From Hyphomicrobiales bacterium (GTDB taxonomy: Bacteria > Pseudomonadota > Alphaproteobacteria > Rhizobiales > Rhizobiaceae): a stretch of 64,000 bases of DNA. The notes under the pieces were generated by a model that saw only the letters and a program-made list of their open reading frames with translations, did not search any database and had not been told where the DNA came from. How positions within the stretch are numbered: the stretch's first letter is position 1; the number at the start of each line of letters is the position of its first letter. This document shows, piece by piece, positions 43,233-52,567 of the stretch. The position numbers and the translations under genes are program-made. The stretch is from contig UBNQ01000024.1 of NCBI GenBank assembly GCA_900466875.1, positions 118,748 through 182,747 of the forward strand. Direction: 5' to 3'.

Positions 43233-43479
43233 TCTTCTTTTCCTCGTCGTTTTTGCATCTTCAGTGGTAACCGCACGTGGTGACGCAACGTTCCGAAAGA
43301 AAAGCAGCCGAGTAATCGCTCCCGTCGACCGTCACGCCAGCCGTAAGATTTCGAGCTGTGGAACGCTCGGCAGCACAGCCAGGCTGGGGAAAAAGCGGAA
43401 ACACTGGTTCATGCGATGATGGAGATGCTCGGGCCTTCGGGTATCGCCCAGCTCATGAATTGAGAAAGCCGAGCGGCAT

Positions 43480-43704
43480 TCAGCCTCGTTTCAGCTCATT
43501 GAGGCTGCGATGGGCAGAGATCGCCTCGCGCATAGCCGGGATTGTATCGTTACCCTCACGAAAAAGGTTGATGACGATCGCGGCAGCCAGTTCTGCCTCG
43601 GGACTTTCCTTCTCGATATTCGCGAGCATGATCCACTCGTTGAACACTGTATGGACGATATCGAGTTCGGTGGGCCCGAACCTTGTTTCAAGGAATTTAT
43701 TCAT
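43480..43704 (-). CDS. small conserved-looking hypothetical protein
   Basis: A 74-residue acidic helical protein beginning MNKFLETRFGPTELDIVHTVFNEW and ending NELKRG. No signal peptide or membrane segment is seen. The composition and codon use look like real coding sequence from 43704 onward, while the longer in-frame extension upstream does not. I do not recognise its function. The ribosome-binding site is weak (CAGG). It stands between the OsmC gene and a small membrane protein on the same strand. Confidence 0.6.
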   Translation of the reverse strand: MNKFLETRFGPTELDIVHTVFNEWIMLANIEKESPEAELAAAIVINLFREGNDTIPAMREAISAHRSLNELKRG

Positions 43705-43923
43705 GTCATGCGCCTGTCTTGACCGCATCGGGAAGTGGGGTCGAGGTTTTGTTGCGTCAAGGCGCGGAAAGACCATCCGCGACGATTGTGCGCACATGCT
43801 CCAAGGTTCGGCTATCAAAGTCAGATACCCTGCAGGCTCGGCTTAACGGGGAGTACGGAGCAACCAATCCGATCCTCGCCCAGAGCCTGCCCGATCTCTT
43901 GATCTATCCGCGATAACAGTTGC

Positions 43924-44244
43924 TTACGGCCTGGTGACATTACCGGAAGGCTCGTTGCTCTGTGATGCTCCACCCGTGCCGCTGCCGGCATGCGGTGTAC
44001 GGTCGACAGGGGCAGGCCCACTGCTTGGTGCGCTCGGGTTCGTTGGGGATTGCGGAGCATTGTCGTCAGCTGGCGGCGTCGCAGTCTGAACGGCGGGAGC
44101 ATCTGTCGTTTCACCCCAGAATTCCGCTCCGGCCCAAGCCACGGCAGCAAGACAGAGGCCCGCGCAAAGAACGATCAGAACAGGCTTGCCTGTCCGGCCT
44201 TGGCGCGCTTCCGTTGCGCTTTCCACCACTTTTCGGTCATTCAT
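43924..44244 (-). CDS. small single-pass membrane protein with Pro/Ser/Ala-rich tail
   Basis: A 106-residue protein with a short basic N-terminus (MNDRKVVESATEARQGRTGK), one hydrophobic segment (about 22-42: PVLIVLCAGLCLAAVAWAG), and a low-complexity tail rich in Pro, Ser, Ala and Thr (TPPADDNAPQSPTNPSAPSS). The tail would face the periplasm. GGAGGAG lies just upstream of ATG 44244. No family is recognised; rhizobial genomes often carry such small anchored proteins of unknown role. Confidence 0.65.
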   Translation of the reverse strand: MNDRKVVESATEARQGRTGKPVLIVLCAGLCLAAVAWAGAEFWGETTDAPAVQTATPPADDNAPQSPTNPSAPSSGPAPVDRTPHAGSGTGGASQSNEPSGNVTRP

Positions 44245-44447
44245 GATTGCTCCTCCGATAACCAAGGTCGAACCTCAAAGGTCAGCTAATGTTCCATCAC
44301 TCTGCCATGACAGTAGGGGTAGAGATGGCAATCAGAGCCTCCATGTGCGAACCGTTAAAACGCCAGGGCGGCGGGTACGATACCGTACAGATGGTTTCCC
44401 GCATCGGTCATTTCCGGCATCTTCACGAATCCCTCAAGGAGATGTGA

Positions 44448-44669
44448 ATGTCGGAAGAAAAGCGGCGCGCCGTATTCGAGAGCGTTCAGGACAAGGCCCG
44501 CAAAGCCGGTCTCGAGCTGGAGAATGATCCGGTATTCCTGAAGGGTATCGAGCGCTGGATTATCGGGGAAATCGATATCGCCACATTGCGTGGCGATTAT
44601 CTGGACCTGTTGGTCCGCCGCGAGGATTCCGCTTGGCTCAAACATCAGTCGAACAAGGGAAAACGGTAA
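44448..44669 (+). CDS. small protein resembling VbhA-type antitoxins (orphan)
   Basis: A 73-residue cytosolic protein with an excellent site (GGAG six bases before ATG). Its middle, DPVFLKGIERWIIGEIDIA, resembles the second half of VbhA-type Fic antitoxins, which have DP...ER.V.GE. The inhibitory motif of such antitoxins, [S/T]xxxE[G/N], would fall at GLELEN: the E-N pair is present but glycine replaces serine or threonine. No Fic toxin with HPFxxGN is encoded nearby. The resemblance is weak and by eye. It may be a stand-alone DNA-binding or regulatory helical protein. Confidence 0.55.
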   Translation: MSEEKRRAVFESVQDKARKAGLELENDPVFLKGIERWIIGEIDIATLRGDYLDLLVRREDSAWLKHQSNKGKR

Positions 44670-44690
44670 TAGCGGCGTGCCCGATGAGTA

Positions 44691-46244
44691 CTAGGGACCG
44701 GTAGCGGGTGCGACCTGCATCTGGGCAGGGCGTAGTTTTTCGGGCTCATCGGAAATCGTATCCTGCCCCGTCAATCGATCCTGCGGTGATGTCGAGGCAT
44801 TCGTACTGGCTGCCATCGCGGGCGCGGTGGGCGGAACACGGCCAGTTCTCATATCATTGGACGCCTGCGGATTTGCTGAGACGCCGTCTGTCCCGAGCGG
44901 TTGGGGAATGCTGTTGCCATCGGCGGAAGCGATACGCCAGACCGTGTTGCCGGCGTCATCCGCAACAAGCAAGGCACCTGTCCCATCAATGCCGACGCCG
45001 ACCGGCCGGCCGCGCGCCTGATCACCGTTTATAAAGCCGGTCACGACATCCTGGGCCTTGCCGGATGGTTTCCCGTTTTCGAACGGCACATAAACGACCT
45101 TGTAGCCGTTGAAGCTGTTCCGGTTCCAGCTTCCATGTTCGCCGATGAATGCACCGCTGGCATAAGCCGGTGGCATCGCCGATCCCATGGTGAATGTCAT
45201 GCCAAGTGCGGCCACATGGCTGGACAGAGCATAGTCCGGTGCAATCGCCTTCTCCACCATTTCCGGGCGGGGCGGGTAAACACGCGCATCGACATGATTG
45301 CCATAATAACTCCACGGCCAACCGTAAAACGCTCCTTCTTTTACCGAGGTCATATTGTCGGGCACAAGGTTCGGGCCGAGTTCGTCACGCTCGTTGATGA
45401 CTGCCCACAATTCCCCGGTCTGAGGATGGAAGGTCAGCCCATTCGGATTGCGCAGGCCCGAGGCAAAAACACGGGCCGCGCCAGTCTGTCGATCGACCTG
45501 CCAGACGGCAGCTCGACCTTTTTCTGCCTCCAGACCATTTTCGCCGGCGTTGGAGTTGGAGCCAACGGAAACGTAGAGCATCTTGCCGTCGGGGCTCAGC
45601 GCCAGATCTTTTGTCCAATGGTGATTGAGCGGGCCGCCCGGCAGGGGTGTGAGTGTCTTCGGTGGTGCCGTGATCTCGTTTTGGCCGAGTTCGTAAGGAT
45701 AGGCGAGGACAGCGCTTGCGGAGGCGACATAAAGTGTGTTGTCGATCCAGGCGAGGCCGAAGGGCGAATCCAGTCTGGTCAGGAGATCGTGTCTCTCATC
45801 CACCTGACCATCGCGGTTCGTATCGCGAAGCAGCGTTACGAGGTTTGTTTCCTTTTTCTCCCCACTTCCGCTTCCGTGGGCAAACGCCATGATCCAGCCG
45901 CGGATAAAATCCTTCGGCCGGCTGAGCGGCTTGCCTTCAGGCGCCTGCGACTGCACGACAAGTACGTCGCCATTGGGCAGTGTGTGGACCGTCCGGGGAT
46001 TGGCGAGATCACTGGCATAGGCCGACACTTTCAGCCCTTCCGGCACGCTTGGCATTTCTCCATCCTTCCATCCGACGACTTCTGCAACCTTGAGGTCGGG
46101 AAGAAGCTCCTGCACCGGCTCAGGCAGGACAGGATCCGGACCGATCTGTTGGGAAATGTCGAAATCGGCGTTCTGCGCCGAAGCGCTCGCCACCAGAGCG
46201 GCGGAAAGTGCGATCATCGAAATGCCGAGAGCTGCCGTTTTCAT
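44691..46244 (-). CDS. secreted PQQ-dependent-type sugar/sorbosone dehydrogenase
   Basis: A 517-residue secreted six-bladed beta-propeller of the soluble glucose/L-sorbosone dehydrogenase group. The signal peptide ends near SASAQN. Characteristic stretches are NPRTVHTLPNGDVLVVQSQ, SPFGLAWIDNTLYVAS, LNHHWTKDLALSPDGKMLYVSVGS, GLRNPNGLTFHPQTGELWAVINERDELG and AFIGEHGSWNRNSFNGYKV. The Ser/Thr/Pro-rich last 60 residues are unlike the propeller and may be a linker. GGAGG lies eight bases before the ATG. It begins two bases after the DUF2231-like gene. PQQ dependence is by family analogy; no pqq genes are in the window. Confidence 0.87.
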   Translation of the reverse strand: MKTAALGISMIALSAALVASASAQNADFDISQQIGPDPVLPEPVQELLPDLKVAEVVGWKDGEMPSVPEGLKVSAYASDLANPRTVHTLPNGDVLVVQSQAPEGKPLSRPKDFIRGWIMAFAHGSGSGEKKETNLVTLLRDTNRDGQVDERHDLLTRLDSPFGLAWIDNTLYVASASAVLAYPYELGQNEITAPPKTLTPLPGGPLNHHWTKDLALSPDGKMLYVSVGSNSNAGENGLEAEKGRAAVWQVDRQTGAARVFASGLRNPNGLTFHPQTGELWAVINERDELGPNLVPDNMTSVKEGAFYGWPWSYYGNHVDARVYPPRPEMVEKAIAPDYALSSHVAALGMTFTMGSAMPPAYASGAFIGEHGSWNRNSFNGYKVVYVPFENGKPSGKAQDVVTGFINGDQARGRPVGVGIDGTGALLVADDAGNTVWRIASADGNSIPQPLGTDGVSANPQASNDMRTGRVPPTAPAMAASTNASTSPQDRLTGQDTISDEPEKLRPAQMQVAPATGP

Positions 46245-46246
46245 GA

Positions 46247-46687
46247 TTATATCCTCCAGGCCAGACGCGCATATTTCCGCGCTGACGTCACGGCTGCGAA
46301 GAATGACAACACGACTGTCAGGGCAGACAGAAGCAGACCGTAAGGGACGACAGCAGTCCATCCGTCACCGGCATGCACCAAACTGTTGAGAAGCGCGAAA
46401 GCGAGCACCAGAAGATAAAGAAGGATCGGTAGAAAACCCGGCCTTAACGGCCGCGTGCGCCTTCGCAACAGGTCCACAAGGCCCGCCAGCAATCCAAGCG
46501 CGCCAAAAACCAATCCGATAAAAAGCAGCCAGGAGGAAAAGTTCTGCCACATCAGGTTTCCGCCGCTTTGCCAATAGGCGATGTCGGTAGCCAGCGCGAG
46601 GGTGAAGCAGACGAAGGGAAATGGCACGAAAAGCGACTGGAAGGGATAAGCTGCGGAATCCTTGTTCGGCGAGGAGAGAACGGCCAT
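46247..46687 (-). CDS. DUF2231-like four-helix membrane protein
   Basis: A 146-residue inner-membrane protein with about four hydrophobic segments and the DUF2231-type start AAYPFQSLFVPFPFVCFTLALATDIAYW, including a possible redox or heme-side chain environment. ATG 46687 has GGAG six bases upstream; longer starts are unconserved. It is translated just before the secreted sugar dehydrogenase (two-base gap), which suggests the two work together, perhaps passing electrons. It is divergent from the cytochrome oxidase operon. Confidence 0.8.
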   Translation of the reverse strand: MAVLSSPNKDSAAYPFQSLFVPFPFVCFTLALATDIAYWQSGGNLMWQNFSSWLLFIGLVFGALGLLAGLVDLLRRRTRPLRPGFLPILLYLLVLAFALLNSLVHAGDGWTAVVPYGLLLSALTVVLSFFAAVTSARKYARLAWRI

Positions 46688-46884
46688 TTCGTGCTCCGTG
46701 ATACAATCTTTGATGTTGCCATTAATTGCAAAGATTGCCCATTTGTTCCGTTCCCGCACGAAATACCGGCAGAGCGGGAAATCTACCCTGGAACCAACAG
46801 GCAAAACACGCGTTTGCGAACAGATGGCTGGGTGCTCAAGCGCTCCGCACACACTTGGTCATGACTGGAGGGGACGTCCAATCG

Positions 46885-47913
46885 ATGAGGGGGAAAGGAC
46901 CGACCGAAGCAAGCCGGCCAATGGGATCAGGCCTCCGGAGCCTAAAACTCTGTCCTTTCATTCTGCTGCCTGGTTTATCCCTTAGCTCCTGTTCCGGTTC
47001 CCACTCGGCACTCGATCCGGCAGGCCCCGAGGCATCTTATGTGGCGCATTTGTTTTTTGTCATGCTGTTCGGTGGCATCGTCATCTGGATCGCGGTTGTT
47101 GCCGCCCTGATATACGCTGCGCGAAAAAAACGCGTTCATTCCGAGGAAAGCGCCGGGCGCATTATCCTGTGGTGTGGTGCGATCCTGCCGACCCTCGTCC
47201 TCGGTGCGCTACTCTCTTACGGCCTATGGATGATGCCTGCGATCCGGCCGTGGGTGCCGGACGAGCAACAGGTGCGCCGTATCGAAGTCACAGGCGAACA
47301 GTTCTGGTGGCGGGTCAGATATCTCGACGAGGCCGGTGAAGTGATGTTCGAAACGGCCAACGAGGTGCGTATTCCAGTTGGCGAACCGGCGCATTTCTCC
47401 CTCCGCGCTGCCGATGTCATACATTCCTTCTGGGTGCCGTCGCTCGGCGGCAAAATGGACATGATCCCCGGCCGTACCAATCCGCTGACACTGACGGCCG
47501 ATAGGCAAGGCACTTATCGCGGCGTCTGCGCTGAGTTCTGTGGCCAATCCCATGCACTGATGGCTTTCACTGTACGGGCGGTCCAGCCGGAAGCGCATGA
47601 GACCTGGCTTGCCGAACGGCGGGCGTCAAAACCGCTCGATGCAGAAGGGTTGGCGGTCTTTCTCAACAATGGCTGCGGCGCGTGCCACGCCATTTCCGGC
47701 ACGGCCGCCAATGGTCGGATCGGCCCGGATCTGACAGCCTTCGGCGAGCGCGGGACACTGGCAGCCGGGGCATTGCCGCACACGACCGAGGACATTGCCC
47801 GCTTCGTCGCCGATCCGGGTGACATCAAGCCGGGGGTGAAGATGCCGCATTTCGGCATGCTTCCAGAAGACGACATCAACAAGATTGCGGCATTCCTGAA
47901 GGAGCTCAAGTGA
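46885..47913 (+). CDS. caa3-type cytochrome c oxidase subunit II with fused cytochrome c
   Basis: A 342-residue lipoprotein-type subunit II. The lipobox LSSC (33-36) is followed by two transmembrane helices (about 50-78 and 93-115). The cupredoxin domain has all CuA ligands: H180, C215, E217, C219, H223 and M226. A C-terminal cytochrome c domain has CGACH at 264-268 and a later methionine in KMPHFGM. Fusion to a c-type heme defines caa3 oxidases. ATG 46885 is preferred since GGAGGGG lies about 11 bases upstream; ATG 46861 and 46921 are alternatives. It is the first gene of a five-gene oxidase operon. Confidence 0.92.
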   Translation: MRGKGPTEASRPMGSGLRSLKLCPFILLPGLSLSSCSGSHSALDPAGPEASYVAHLFFVMLFGGIVIWIAVVAALIYAARKKRVHSEESAGRIILWCGAILPTLVLGALLSYGLWMMPAIRPWVPDEQQVRRIEVTGEQFWWRVRYLDEAGEVMFETANEVRIPVGEPAHFSLRAADVIHSFWVPSLGGKMDMIPGRTNPLTLTADRQGTYRGVCAEFCGQSHALMAFTVRAVQPEAHETWLAERRASKPLDAEGLAVFLNNGCGACHAISGTAANGRIGPDLTAFGERGTLAAGALPHTTEDIARFVADPGDIKPGVKMPHFGMLPEDDINKIAAFLKELK

Positions 47914-50426
47914 TGGTGGAGCTCGGCAATTTTTCGCCTGAAGAGCGGGCAGCGCAGGAGGAGCGTCTGCGCAAGGTGTGGAAGACGCCGGGCGGCTGGC
48001 GCTACTGGACGTCGGTCAACAACAGCGAGATCGGCCTCTGGTACGGTGTCACCGCCTTTGCCTTCATGTTGTTCGCAGGTCTGCTTGGTCTTCTGATGCG
48101 CGCGCAGCTCGTCGTGCCGAACAACGATCTCATCTCCGCCGATCTGTTCAACCAGGCTTTCACCCTGCACGGCACGGTGATGATGTTTCTGTTCGCGGTG
48201 CCGATCTTCGAGGCGATCGCTATCTTCCTCCTGCCTTCGATGCTCGGTGCGAGAGAGCTGCCTTTTCCCCGGCTTTCCGCCTTCGGATATTGGAGCTTCC
48301 TGCTTGGTGGCATCTTCGTCTGCGGATCGATCTTCTTCAATGCGGCGCCCAATGCCGGCTGGTTCATGTATCCGCCGCTTGCAACCGACAAGGAATATGC
48401 CGGGATCGGCGCCGATATCTGGCTGCTCGGCCTGTCCTTCATCGAGGTTGCGTCGATTGCGGCGGCCGTCGAGATCATCGTGGGCATCATGAAATGTCGC
48501 GCACCGGGCATGCGCATTAACATGATGCCGATGTTTGCCTGGTACCTGTTGATCGTCGCCGGCATGATCCTCTTCGCTTTCCCGCCACTGATCGCCGGCG
48601 ACATCCTGTTCGAGATGGAGCGGATGTTCGACTGGCCGTTCTTCGACGTATCACGCGGCGGCGATCCGCTTTTATGGCAGCACCTGTTCTGGATCTTCGG
48701 CCATCCAGAAGTCTATATCGTCTTCCTGCCGGCGATCGCGCTGATGGCGATGATCGTGCCGACTTTTTCGCAGCGCCCGATCGTCGGTTATTCCTGGATC
48801 GTGCTGGCCGCCGTCGGCACCGGTTTCCTCAGCTTCGGCCTGTGGGTGCATCATATGTTCACCACCGGCCTGCCGCAAATCTCGCTTGCCTTCTTTTCCG
48901 CAGCCTCGGAGGCCGTCGCGATCCCGACCGGCGTGCAGATTTTCGTCTTCATCGCCACCATGCTGGCGGGGCGGGTGATCTTTTCGGTGCCGATGCTGTT
49001 CGGCGCAGGCGGTCTGGCGATCTTCACCATCGGTGGCTTGACCGGTGTGATGGTGGCGCTCGTCCCCTTCGACTGGCAGGCCCATGACACCTATTTCATC
49101 GTCGCCCACCTGCATTATGTGCTGATCGGCGGCATGTTCTTCCCGATCGTTGCCGGCATCTACTATTATTTCCCCTTCGTGACGGGAAAGAAGCTGTCGG
49201 ACGCCTGGGGTAAATTCGCCTTCTGGCTGATGTTCGTCGGCTTCAATGTCGGCTTTTTCCCCATGCACTTCTCCGGCCTTCGCGGCATGCCGCGACGGGT
49301 CTTTACCTATCCGGAAGAATTCGGCTGGGACGTGTTCAATCTCATCTCCACGGTCGGAGCGTTCATCTTCGCCGCCGGTGTCGCAACCTTCGTCATCGAC
49401 ATCCTGCGGCCGAAACCGAAACCCGCAGAACGCAATCTCAACCCCTGGAATGCCGGCACCCTGGAATGGACGAATGACCCGGACGAAAGCTGGGGCATGC
49501 GCTCGGTACCGATCATCACAAGCCGTTATCCGCTCTGGGAACAGCCAAACCTGCAGGCCGATATCGAGGCCGGGCGCTTCTATCTTCCGGACGCCAAATC
49601 CGGCAAGCGCGAGACGCTGGTCACCTCGGTGCTCGATGCCGAGCCGATCCAATGCCTGCGCGTCGGCGGCGTCTCCTATGTGCCGATGATTTCCGCACTG
49701 GCGCTCGGCGGTGTGTTTATTGCGCTCACCTTCCACTGGTGGGTCCCCACGATTATCTGCGCCATCATCACCTTCATCGCCGTTCTCTACTGGCTGTGGA
49801 CGGGAACCGCACAGATCCCGGAGGCGGAAGAGGTCGATGTCGGTCTTGGGAAAAAGCTGCCTGTCTATGTGTCAGGCCCGGCTTCGGTCGGCTGGTGGGC
49901 AATGTTCATCACCATGATCGGTGACGGCACTGCCTTTGCCAGCCTGATTTTCGGCTATTTCTTCTACTGGACTGTGCACGAGGATTTCACCGCCGGTGCG
50001 GCTGGCCCGGGAGCGCTCTGGCCCATGCTGGCGCTCGCACTTTTCGTCATGGCGTGGCTTTTGACGATCGCGGCGCGAACGCTGAACGAAAAAGGGCCTG
50101 CGGCATGCCGGATCGCACTCGCCGCCGGCATTCTCGTCACCGTTGCCGCCTGCCTCGCGGGCCTGGCAGGCCCGTATTTCCATGGCATGGACCCGACGTC
50201 CAACGTTTATCCGGCAACGGTTTGGGTCATTGCCATCTGGACCGTCGTCCATGGCGTGGTGGGCATCGTCATGCAGGTCTATTGTCTGGCCAGCAGCTTT
50301 GCCGGTCGGATAACGGCGGAGTATGATCAGGATATCCGCAACGTGACGCTGTACTGGCACTTCATGGCATTTACCGCCGTTGTCACCTTTGCGGTGCTGG
50401 GCCTGTTTCCGATGGTGAGCGCATGA
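47913..50426 (+). CDS. cytochrome c oxidase subunit I-III fusion
   Basis: An 837-residue fusion. The N-terminal about 560 residues are subunit I with twelve helices. The low-spin heme ligand is in FTLHGTVMMF, the His-Tyr CuB cross-link in FGHPEVYIVFLP, the CuB pair in WVHHMFTTG, and the heme a3/a ligands in FIVAHLHYVLIG. The C-terminal part (about 590-837) is subunit III with five to seven helices (GWWAMFITMIGDGTAFASLIFGYFFYW, YWHFMAF). ATG 47913 overlaps the stop of subunit II (TGATG). I-III fusions are known in caa3 oxidases. It reduces oxygen to water and pumps protons. Confidence 0.94.
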   Translation: MVELGNFSPEERAAQEERLRKVWKTPGGWRYWTSVNNSEIGLWYGVTAFAFMLFAGLLGLLMRAQLVVPNNDLISADLFNQAFTLHGTVMMFLFAVPIFEAIAIFLLPSMLGARELPFPRLSAFGYWSFLLGGIFVCGSIFFNAAPNAGWFMYPPLATDKEYAGIGADIWLLGLSFIEVASIAAAVEIIVGIMKCRAPGMRINMMPMFAWYLLIVAGMILFAFPPLIAGDILFEMERMFDWPFFDVSRGGDPLLWQHLFWIFGHPEVYIVFLPAIALMAMIVPTFSQRPIVGYSWIVLAAVGTGFLSFGLWVHHMFTTGLPQISLAFFSAASEAVAIPTGVQIFVFIATMLAGRVIFSVPMLFGAGGLAIFTIGGLTGVMVALVPFDWQAHDTYFIVAHLHYVLIGGMFFPIVAGIYYYFPFVTGKKLSDAWGKFAFWLMFVGFNVGFFPMHFSGLRGMPRRVFTYPEEFGWDVFNLISTVGAFIFAAGVATFVIDILRPKPKPAERNLNPWNAGTLEWTNDPDESWGMRSVPIITSRYPLWEQPNLQADIEAGRFYLPDAKSGKRETLVTSVLDAEPIQCLRVGGVSYVPMISALALGGVFIALTFHWWVPTIICAIITFIAVLYWLWTGTAQIPEAEEVDVGLGKKLPVYVSGPASVGWWAMFITMIGDGTAFASLIFGYFFYWTVHEDFTAGAAGPGALWPMLALALFVMAWLLTIAARTLNEKGPAACRIALAAGILVTVAACLAGLAGPYFHGMDPTSNVYPATVWVIAIWTVVHGVVGIVMQVYCLASSFAGRITAEYDQDIRNVTLYWHFMAFTAVVTFAVLGLFPMVSA

Positions 50427-50806
50427 AGAGCGTCATTCCAAAAGAGGTGGAGAGCCTCTGGACCCTGTTTACTGCCCCAACCGTCTGGGCGCTCCATTTT
50501 GTCGGCTGTTATGCGGCGGTGGCGATTTACTGCGCCAAGGCAGCCTCGTTCGATTTCGGTTTCGACACAGTGCGGCTGGCGCTCGGTGGCTTAACGGTTC
50601 TTGCGCTCGTGGTCATCGTGCTCTCTGCCTATCTTGCTTGGCGCCAATGGGGTTTCGGTTCCGGCGATCCGCCGCATGACGAGCCAACGCGGAAGGATCG
50701 GACGCTTTTCCAAGGGTTTGCGACGCTTTTGCTGGCAGGCCTCAGCTTCGTCGCCGTCGTCTACGTGGCAATCCCGCTGATCTTTATCGCGGAGTGCCAG
50801 CGATGA
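50423..50806 (+). CDS. small membrane protein of the caa3 oxidase operon
   Basis: A 127-residue protein with three or four hydrophobic segments (about 18-38, 50-70, 95-120), no metal-binding motif, and a polar loop with PPHDEPTRKDR. It overlaps the preceding gene by four bases and the next by ATGA, so it is firmly in the operon. It may be a subunit IV-like or assembly protein. I do not recognise a named family. Confidence 0.75.
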   Translation: MKSVIPKEVESLWTLFTAPTVWALHFVGCYAAVAIYCAKAASFDFGFDTVRLALGGLTVLALVVIVLSAYLAWRQWGFGSGDPPHDEPTRKDRTLFQGFATLLLAGLSFVAVVYVAIPLIFIAECQR

Positions 50807-51447
50807 AGAGGGTTTCGCTCGCGGCCGGTGCAGCGCTGCTGATGGTGTTATGGGCGGTTCTGCTTCCCTTCGCCGACCGGTCGTCCTTCACCATCCATAT
50901 GATCGCCCATATGGGTGTGGTGGCAGGTGCCGCGCCGTTGATCGCCATAGGCCTCTCGGGAACGCGTTTCGACCTCCCGGCGCGCTGGCCGTGGTTCTCG
51001 CCGATCATTGCTTCGCTCGCCGAACTGCTGGCCGTCTGGACCTGGCATATTCCTGCACTTCGGGGGCTGTCGGAGCGCTCCGTCCCGATCGCGGCAATCG
51101 AGCAGCTCACATTTCTCGTCGCGGGCCTGGCGCTCTGGCTTTCGTGTCTCGGCGGAAGGGAAGAGGGTCGCGAGGGGCGCCGCATGGCCGGGGCCGTCGG
51201 GCTGCTTTTCACCTCCATGCATATGACGCTACTCGGAGCATTGCTCACGCTGTCGCCGCGACCGCTTTACGGAAATGCTCAAGTCACGTGTTTCGGCATT
51301 CCACTCGGTCCCGTTGTCGACCAGCAGGCGGGCGGCGTCATCATGCTGCTTGTCGGAGCCGCCGTCTATCTTGCCGGCGGCGTGTCGCTTCTCGCAACGA
51401 CGCTGAATTCCGGTGCAGCCGGGACATCCGGGAGGAGGGGCCTATGA
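50803..51447 (+). CDS. CtaG-like caa3 oxidase assembly protein
   Basis: A 214-residue polytopic membrane protein with about six helices. Conserved-looking histidines fall in helix contexts (IHMIAHMGVVAGAAPL, WTWHIPALR, SMHMTLLGALL), as in the CtaG_caa3 family, which handles copper delivery to the CuB centre. ATG 50803 is used, overlapping the previous stop (ATGA). It lies between the small membrane protein and the triheme cytochrome. The family call is moderately sure; the copper-binding role is by analogy. Confidence 0.8.
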   Translation: MKRVSLAAGAALLMVLWAVLLPFADRSSFTIHMIAHMGVVAGAAPLIAIGLSGTRFDLPARWPWFSPIIASLAELLAVWTWHIPALRGLSERSVPIAAIEQLTFLVAGLALWLSCLGGREEGREGRRMAGAVGLLFTSMHMTLLGALLTLSPRPLYGNAQVTCFGIPLGPVVDQQAGGVIMLLVGAAVYLAGGVSLLATTLNSGAAGTSGRRGL

Positions 51448-52496
51448 CCATTCGCTGGAAGCATCTGATCGTGCTTGTCGTCATTGCGCCTCTCCTCGGG
51501 CTGGCCGTCGGTTGGTCGGGTTTGATGAGCGTGCGCGCCTCCACCGGCCATTGGGCGGTTACCGACTGGTTCCTGCATTGGGTCATGCGCAACTCCGTCT
51601 CCGTCCGCGCGGTCGCGACCGCCGATGTGCCCCCGCTCGAAGATCCGGGACTGGTCCCCGGTGCTGCCGGGCATTTCGAAACCGGCTGCGCCATCTGTCA
51701 CGGTTCGCCTGCACAGCCGCGCCCGGATTCGGTCCTTGCCATGTTGCCGCCGCCGCCGGATCTGAAGACCTCCGTGCCGGAATGGTCGGACGCCGAACTG
51801 TTCGAGATCGTCAAGCACGGGGTGCGCTTCACCGGAATGCCGGCCTGGCCGGTCCAGTCACGCGACGACGAGGTCTGGTCGATGGTGGCATTCGTGCGCA
51901 AGCTTCCGGACATGGATGCCGGTGAATACATTGCCGCATCCGGACTGCATGGGATTGGCCATGCGGGCGAGGTCTCACCGCTGCCGCTCACCTGCGAAAG
52001 CTGCCATGCCGAAAACAGGCTCAACGATGGAAGCCACATTCCTAGGCTTGCCGGCCAATCGGAGGCCTATCTCCTCAATGCCTTGAAGGCATATTCGGAC
52101 AAGCAACGCCCGAGCGGGATCATGCAGGTGGCGGTGGGCACGCTGCCGGCCGAGAGCCTGCCGGAACTTGCCGCATATTATGCCAAACAGCCAATAGCTG
52201 CTCGTCCGGTTGCGCAACACGATCCGGCACTCGTCGAGAAGGGCCGCACTCTTGCGGAGCAAGGCCGCCTTTCCGACAAGATTCCGGCCTGCCTGAGTTG
52301 TCATGACAAGGCAGGGGCGAACCTTGCCTATCCGAAACTGTCAGGCCAGAATTCAGCCTATATGCGGCAGCAGTTGAAGCTGTTTCAGGAAGGAACCCGC
52401 GGTGGCTCGTCCTACAGCCACCTTATGACGGGATCTGCCAAGAATCTGACGCCCGAGGATATCAACGAGGTCACTGCATATTTCAGTCAGCGATAA
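51444..52496 (+). CDS. membrane-anchored triheme cytochrome c
   Basis: A 350-residue protein with an N-terminal membrane anchor (about 6-28) and three heme c sites: CAICH 82-86, CESCH 184-188 and CLSCH 283-287. Methionines that could be axial ligands follow, such as in FTGMPAWP, SGIMQVA and HLMTGSA. The architecture is like alcohol-dehydrogenase cytochrome subunits or c4-type diheme proteins. ATG 51444 follows GGAGGAGGGG and overlaps the previous stop. It would carry electrons from quinol or a periplasmic dehydrogenase to the caa3 oxidase. The nearby PQQ-type dehydrogenase is a possible donor. Confidence 0.9.
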   Translation: MTIRWKHLIVLVVIAPLLGLAVGWSGLMSVRASTGHWAVTDWFLHWVMRNSVSVRAVATADVPPLEDPGLVPGAAGHFETGCAICHGSPAQPRPDSVLAMLPPPPDLKTSVPEWSDAELFEIVKHGVRFTGMPAWPVQSRDDEVWSMVAFVRKLPDMDAGEYIAASGLHGIGHAGEVSPLPLTCESCHAENRLNDGSHIPRLAGQSEAYLLNALKAYSDKQRPSGIMQVAVGTLPAESLPELAAYYAKQPIAARPVAQHDPALVEKGRTLAEQGRLSDKIPACLSCHDKAGANLAYPKLSGQNSAYMRQQLKLFQEGTRGGSSYSHLMTGSAKNLTPEDINEVTAYFSQR

Positions 52497-52567
52497 TGAC
52501 AGCTTTCCATTCTCCGAAAGCCTCGTTTCACGACAGGATGCCCGCAGAGTAACTTCGGTCCCGTCAA

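Noticed and set aside
44448..44669. Complete toxin-antitoxin pair with the VbhA-like protein
   Set aside because: No Fic or other toxin gene is present on either strand nearby; only the orphan small gene is supported.
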